Under the pieces are notes generated by a model, which was not told the DNA's origin, ran no database searches, and saw only the letters and a program-made list of their open reading frames with translations. From Ardenticatenaceae bacterium (GTDB lineage Bacteria > Chloroflexota > Anaerolineae > Promineifilales > Promineifilaceae), in NCBI GenBank assembly GCA_020634495.1, contig JACKBR010000038.1, forward strand, positions 1-47,660: DNA of 47,660 nucleotides, given 5' to 3'. How positions within the stretch are numbered: position 1 is the stretch's first letter; each line of letters starts with the position of its first letter. The position numbers and the translations under genes are program-made. Below, in pieces: positions 43,822 to 47,660 of this stretch.

Positions 43822-45183
43822 ATGTTAAACACCAGCACATTTTTAATCACAAACGGCCGTATCGTCACCTGGGCTGAACCGAATAAAATCCTTAAAAACG
43901 GGGGCATGTTGGTGGCAGACGGCCGTATTGCCAAAATTGGTGATTCGGCAGAACTGATTGCTGCCCATCCAGACCTGGAACAGCTCGATGCAGGCAACCA
44001 GCTTGTCATGCCCGGCAACATCTGCGCCCACACCCACTTTTACGGCGCATTTGCTCGCGGCATGGGCATTCCTGGCCCGCCGCCCAAAGATTTCCCCGAT
44101 ATTTTAGAGCGGCTTTGGTGGCGACTGGACCGCGCCCTGCTTGATTTGGACACGCAATACAGCGCCCTGGTCTGCCTGGTAGATGCCATCAAGCACGGCA
44201 CCACGACGCTGGTAGACCACCACGCCAGCCCCAGCGCCCTCAACAACTCGCTGGACATGATTGCCGACGCGGTGGAGATGGCCGGGGTGCGTGCCGCGCT
44301 CTGCTACGAAGTGACAGACCGCAACGGGCCGGAAGAGGCCGAAGCGGGCATTGGTGAAAACGTGCGCTTTTTGCATTCGCTCAAAGAGCGCAGCGGCGAC
44401 CTGCTGGCAGGTACCTTTGGTCTGCACGCCTCCCTCTCGCTGAGCGACGAGACGCTGGCCAACTGCGTAGCCGCAGCTGCCAATCTAGACACGGGCTTCC
44501 ACATTCACGTAGCCGAGCATGAGGCAGATGAGTACGATTCGCTGCAAAAATATGGCAAGCGCGTGGTGCCGCGCCTGGCCGAAGCGGGCATTTTGGGGCC
44601 AAAAAGCATTGTGGCCCACGCGGTACACGTTGACGCCGTAGAAAAAAACATCCTCCATGAGACGGGCACCTGGGTGACTCACCAGCCGCGCAGCAACATG
44701 AACAACGCTGTTGGCGCGGCGGACATCGAAGGGATGCTCCGGCTGGGGATTCCGGTTTGCCTGGGCAACGATGGTTTTAGCAACAACATGTGGGCCGAGT
44801 GGAAAATGGCCTACCTGATGCACAAACAGGTTCACCGCGATCCGCGCCGGGCCAACGGCATGGATGTTGTGCAGATGGCCATTTACAACAATGCGGCGCT
44901 GGCAGACATGTTTTGGCCTGGACGGCAAATCGGCCGTTTGGTGGAAGGGGCGGCGGCGGACATCATTTTTGTCGATTACCATGCCACAACGCCACTGAAT
45001 GCGGGCAATCTGCCCTGGCACATCATCTTTGGCTTTGAGAGCAGCCTGGTGACCAGCACGATGGTGGCAGGCAAGCTGCTGATGCACAATCGCCAGCTGC
45101 TCACGCTGGACGAGGCAGAAATCACCGAGCGCAGCCGCAAGCTAGCGGCAGAGGTGTGGCAGCGCTACGAGAAGTTGAGTTAA
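43822..45183 (+). CDS. ssnA: SsnA-type aminohydrolase
   Basis: 453 residues of the metal-dependent amidohydrolase fold. The HxH motif is NICAHTHFYGAFARGMG. Then come LWWRLDRALLDLDTQYSALV, DHHASPSALNNSLDMIADA, ALCYEVTDRNG, the zinc His in HIHVAEHEADEYD, a later His in AHAVHV and the Asp in GIPVCLGNDGFSNNMW. The combination of DHHASPSA with CYEVTDRNG and the PPP loop (GPPPKDFPDIL) fits SsnA, a putative aminohydrolase linked to selenium metabolism clusters, better than plain SAH/MTA deaminases. A selenoprotein gene lies 8 kb away. The substrate is unknown. Confidence 0.85.
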   Translation: MLNTSTFLITNGRIVTWAEPNKILKNGGMLVADGRIAKIGDSAELIAAHPDLEQLDAGNQLVMPGNICAHTHFYGAFARGMGIPGPPPKDFPDILERLWWRLDRALLDLDTQYSALVCLVDAIKHGTTTLVDHHASPSALNNSLDMIADAVEMAGVRAALCYEVTDRNGPEEAEAGIGENVRFLHSLKERSGDLLAGTFGLHASLSLSDETLANCVAAAANLDTGFHIHVAEHEADEYDSLQKYGKRVVPRLAEAGILGPKSIVAHAVHVDAVEKNILHETGTWVTHQPRSNMNNAVGAADIEGMLRLGIPVCLGNDGFSNNMWAEWKMAYLMHKQVHRDPRRANGMDVVQMAIYNNAALADMFWPGRQIGRLVEGAAADIIFVDYHATTPLNAGNLPWHIIFGFESSLVTSTMVAGKLLMHNRQLLTLDEAEITERSRKLAAEVWQRYEKLS

Positions 45184-45189
45184 TTTTTT

Positions 45190-45300
45190 GCCACAGAGAG
45201 CACAGAGATTTAAGAGGTTTATCCCCAGATTTCGCAGATTGGCGCAGATTTTTTGTTTTTCTCTGTGTCACTCTGTGGCTCCTCTGTGGAACTCTGTGTT
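45190..45300. repeat. Inverted CACAGAG-type repeat
   Basis: CCACAGAGAGCACAGAGA on the left faces TCTCTGTGTCACTCTGTGG on the right (about 45192-45281), with further CTCTGTGGAACTCTGTG units after it. It is a large imperfect hairpin in the 143-bp gap before the Nudix gene, related to the CGCAGAG element at 34576. Confidence 0.8.
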
Positions 45301-45326
45301 CCGTTTTTTAATTCAAGGATTGGTTA

Positions 45327-45794
45327 ATGGTTACTTGTCGTCGCTGGTTTGGCGGAGAGATTTTGATTCCCAAAGAGAAGCTGGTTCACCGGCCGGGTGC
45401 ATATGGCATTGTGCGGCGTGAGGATACGGTGTTGCTGATGACGGTGGTGGGGGAGAACGGCCGTTACTGTCTTCCAGGTGGCGGTGTTGAGCCATGGGAA
45501 AATAACATTGCTGGCTTGCAGCGAGAAATGCTAGAAGAGACAGGTATTCAGGTAAAAGTTGGCCCGTTGGTGAAGTTTCAGGAAGAGTTCTTTTACTACG
45601 ATCCTAAAGACATCGCCTGGCACGGCCTGCTGTTTTACTACAGCTGCACGCCACTCACCAATGAACTGCTCCCCACTGAACTGGTCGATGACGAAGCAGC
45701 CACCAATCCACAATGGGTCAGCATCGACACCCTGCATGAAGGAAATTTACAGCCACAAGAACGGTGGTTGTTGGATTTTCTGAAGGCGGTGTAA
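45327..45794 (+). CDS. Nudix hydrolase
   Basis: 155 residues. The Nudix box is complete: GGGVEPWENNIAGLQREM followed by LEETGI, which matches GX5EX7REUXEEXGU. A beta-strand start, GAYGIVRREDTVLLMTVV, precedes it. These enzymes cleave nucleoside diphosphates linked to another group; the substrate cannot be read. A modest AAGG ribosome-binding site is present. It appears to be transcribed alone. Confidence 0.93.
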   Translation: MVTCRRWFGGEILIPKEKLVHRPGAYGIVRREDTVLLMTVVGENGRYCLPGGGVEPWENNIAGLQREMLEETGIQVKVGPLVKFQEEFFYYDPKDIAWHGLLFYYSCTPLTNELLPTELVDDEAATNPQWVSIDTLHEGNLQPQERWLLDFLKAV

Positions 45795-45875
45795 AAGTGT
45801 TACAATAGTTGTCGTGCAACCTTGCTTTTTAAGACAATGATATTGAAGAATTGAAATTACAGAAGGAACAAAATT

Positions 45876-46064
45876 ATGAAAAAACAATTTCGTTTGGCGC
45901 TTTATTTTGCTTTTTTCTTGCTGCTTCTGCCGCTTACGGCGTTGGCGGCTCCGTTGATGGAGACCGAATCAGTTAACCCCTCTGGTTGGGTAGGCGGTTT
46001 GTTGACAGTTCTGGCTCTGCTGATGCCTATATTTTTCCGCTTGTGGTTAAAACAACAAAAATAA
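45876..46064 (+). CDS. Small membrane protein
   Basis: 62 residues; AGAAGGAAC precedes the ATG. A basic N terminus and hydrophobic helix (LALYFAFFLLLLPLTALA) are followed by a short polar segment (METESVNPSG) and a second helix (WVGGLLTVLALLMPIFFRLW) ending in WLKQQK. It could be a two-span protein or a signal peptide with one anchor. No family is recognised. Confidence 0.65.
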   Translation: MKKQFRLALYFAFFLLLLPLTALAAPLMETESVNPSGWVGGLLTVLALLMPIFFRLWLKQQK

Positions 46065-46100
46065 GTTTGGTTATGTAAACTATTTTGTGTGTGAGATGGC

Positions 46101-46129
46101 TTGACAGGGCAAAACGGCCGTGTTACCAT
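46101..46129 (+). promoter_or_regulatory. Promoter of the trpB T-box transcript
   Basis: TTGACA (46101-46106), 17 bp, TACCAT (46124-46129). The spacer contains ACGGCCGT (46113-46120). Predicted transcription start is near 46136. Confidence 0.7.
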
Positions 46130-46135
46130 CTCGCC

Positions 46136-46535
46136 CAACTTAAAAAACAAAGACGTTGAACCGAACGAGTACGCAGCATAGCGGGTTTTAGAGAGTGGGT
46201 TCTACTGTTGCAAACAGTTGAGCTGAAAAATCCACAACAGCGCCGCTGCTGAATGGATCGGGGAGTTGCTTGGGCAAAAGCTGGTTTTTCTTAGCGAGTA
46301 GCTTAAGTCGGAAGTGCCACCGTTATCAGGGCATAGACTTGCTAATAATTAATTGTGAATAATGAATGGTTAATTGTTAATGAGTTGAAGAGAGTGGAGC
46401 TGGCTAACACACAACGCGCTATCACGGGCGCGTTTTTTGTTTCAGCTTAAACCGGGTGGCACCGCGAGAGTGAATTTTATTGACGCTCTCGTCCCAGTGG
46501 CGAATTTTTTCGCTGGGACGAGAGCGTTTTTGTTG
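46136..46535 (+). promoter_or_regulatory. Tryptophan T-box riboswitch leader
   Basis: Stem I: CCGA (46161-46164) pairs with TCGG (46258-46261); AGTA (46169-46172) faces the specifier loop GAA-TGG-A with the Trp codon TGG at 46254-46256; CAGC and AGCGG (46174-46184) pair with CCGCT and GCTG (46243-46251). AGAGAG and GCTGAAA mark the distal part. Stem III is AACGCGC/GCGCGTT with a T run. The T-box is GGGTGGCACCGCG (46454-46466); its bulge TGGC fits a tRNA with discriminator G, as in tRNA-Trp. The terminator pairs CGCTCTCGTCCCAG with CTGGGACGAGAGCG (46484-46526) and ends in TTTTT. Uncharged tRNA-Trp would raise trpB expression. Confidence 0.93.
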
Positions 46536-46550
46536 GAGATTGGAGACCGG

Positions 46551-46587
46551 AGATTGGAGATTGGGCTTTCTTGGCAATCTCCAATCT
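46551..46587. repeat. GGAGATT-repeat hairpin before the trpB start
   Basis: AGATTGGAGATTG (46551-46563) pairs perfectly with CAATCTCCAATCT (46575-46587). It lies between the T-box terminator and the ribosome-binding site (AAAGGAG), exactly as before leuS. Confidence 0.85.
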
Positions 46588-46621
46588 CTAATCTCCAGTC
46601 TCTTCATCAAAGGAGTGGAAA

Positions 46622-47660
46622 ATGAGCGATAATACAAAGTTTTTATTGGACGAAAGCAAGCTGCCCAAAGCGTGGTACAACATCAATGCCGATATGCCCG
46701 TGCCGCCGGAACCGGTGCTGCATCCGCAAACGCTGGAGCCGGTGACGCCAGATTTTCTCAGCGTACTGTTTCCCATGAGCCTGATCATGCAGGAGATCAG
46801 CACTGAGGCTCAGATTGAGATTCCGGAGCCAGTGCGCGAGGTGTACAAGCTGTGGCGGCCTACGCCAATGTTCCGCGCCCGCCGTTTGGAGCAGGCTTTG
46901 GATACACCGGCGCACATTTATTACAAGTATGAGGGTGTCAGTCCGGTGGGATCGCATAAGCCGAATACGGCCGTTCCCCAGGCGTTCTACAATAAAGAAG
47001 CAGGCACCAAAGCGCTCACCACCGAGACCGGGGCCGGGCAGTGGGGTTCTGCGCTGGCGATGGCCTGCAACTTCTTCAATTTAGATTTGGAAGTGTACAT
47101 GGTGAAAGTGTCTTACCAGCAAAAGCCATACCGCCGCATGGTGATAGAAAATTACGGGGCAGAGGTGTATGCCAGCCCGACGGATCGCACGCAGTACGGC
47201 CGTTCCGTTTTAGCCCAGCACCCTGATTCACCTGGCTCCCTGGGCATTGCCATCTCCGAAGCTGTGGAAGTAGCCGCCACCTCTGGCGGGACGAAAAAGT
47301 ACAGCCTCGGCTCCGTGCTCAACCACGTGCTGATGCACCAGACTGTGATTGGTGAAGAAACGTTGCTGCAAATGGAAATGGCGGGAGAATATCCCGATGT
47401 GATTGTGGCCTGCACCGGCGGCGGCTCTAATTTTGGTGGCTTTGCCTTCCCCTTCGTGCGCGAAAACCTGCGCAACGGCAAAAACACCACCGTCATCGCT
47501 GCCGAACCGGCCGCTTCGCCTAGCCTCACCCGAGGCACCTACGCCTTTGACTATGGCGACACGGCCAAAATGGCACCTGTTGTGAAAATGCACACGCTGG
47601 GACACTCCTTTGTGCCGCCTGCCATCCATGCTGGTGGGTTGCGCTATCACGGCATGTCGC
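46622..47660 (+). CDS. trpB: Tryptophan synthase beta chain, TrpB2 type (partial)
   Basis: 346 codons are seen and the frame runs off the window. It condenses indole and serine to tryptophan with PLP. The long N-terminal extension ([20 protein letters not shown], then [12 protein letters not shown]) and [18 protein letters not shown] are typical of TrpB2. The PLP Lys is in [12 protein letters not shown], and the Gly-rich phosphate loop is [10 protein letters not shown]. The T-box with a Trp specifier confirms biosynthetic use. AAAGGAG precedes the ATG. No trpA is visible downstream within the window. TrpB2 enzymes often work without TrpA contact. Confidence 0.95.
   Translation, partial: MSDNTKFLLDESKLPKAWYNINADMPVPPEPVLHPQTLEPVTPDFLSVLFPMSLIMQEISTEAQIEIPEPVREVYKLWRPTPMFRARRLEQALDTPAHIYYKYEGVSPVGSHKPNTAVPQAFYNKEAGTKALTTETGAGQWGSALAMACNFFNLDLEVYMVKVSYQQKPYRRMVIENYGAEVYASPTDRTQYGRSVLAQHPDSPGSLGIAISEAVEVAATSGGTKKYSLGSVLNHVLMHQTVIGEETLLQMEMAGEYPDVIVACTGGGSNFGGFAFPFVRENLRNGKNTTVIAAEPAASPSLTRGTYAFDYGDTAKMAPVVKMHTLGHSFVPPAIHAGGLRYHGMS

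Overview
The window is a 47.7-kb piece of a bacterial chromosome of about 54% GC (estimated by eye). Gene content suggests a Chloroflexota member, probably Anaerolineae-like: T-box leaders in front of leuS and trpB, PadR/HAAS pairs, a TrpB2-type synthase, an SsnA-type aminohydrolase, a deazaflavin nitroreductase-like gene and many hairpin-forming intergenic repeats. This assignment is an inference; there is no rRNA or marker gene to fix it. The most striking genome-wide trait is an octamer palindrome, ACGGCCGT. I count about 90 copies by hand, inside genes and between them, where about one is expected.

Layout. 1-5.1 kb: a partial hotdog-like protein, a PadR regulator with its HAAS-domain membrane partner, an EamA transporter, a DUF937 protein and a TetR repressor. 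5.1-9.3 kb: a membrane-anchored methyltransferase divergent from TetR, a lipoprotein, a secreted protein and an FmdE-type protein. 9.3-22.7 kb is a glycerol/dihydroxyacetone island: GlpD with an extra membrane tail, an AGPS-like flavoprotein, a DhaR-type activator, GlpF, DhaK, DhaL, GlpK and a three-domain DhaM-HPr-EI protein. GlpF imports glycerol, GlpK and GlpD convert it to DHAP, and the PTS phosphoryl chain drives DhaKL to make DHAP from dihydroxyacetone. No sugar-transporting PTS subunit is present.

22.7-25.5 kb: a polytopic, possibly heme-copper-oxidase-like membrane protein, a cupin, a PRC-barrel-like protein and a Crp/Fnr regulator, all on the minus strand. 25.7-30.7 kb: a secreted helical-repeat protein with a Gly/His tail, TrhO, an OmpR/BaeS-type two-component pair and a BRO-N/antirepressor-like protein that carries a palindromic insert. 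30.9-35.8 kb: a PP2C-like membrane protein with a putative propeller, a small membrane protein, an alpha/beta hydrolase, a 3-hydroxyacyl-CoA dehydrogenase homologue and a zinc-ribbon protein.

35.8-37.0 kb is the densest RNA region. It holds a selenoprotein W-like (Rdx) gene with an in-frame UGA in a CxxU motif that is easily missed, two tRNA-Ala genes, and a leucine T-box leader that appears to be split by the second tRNA. 37.0-42.7 kb contains leuS and five or six further genes that are all broken by closely spaced single-base indels. Because leuS is essential and the genes are unrelated, this is most likely a tract of poor sequence quality. 43.1-47.7 kb is clean again: thioredoxin, SsnA, a Nudix hydrolase, a small membrane protein and a tryptophan T-box leader driving a partial trpB2.
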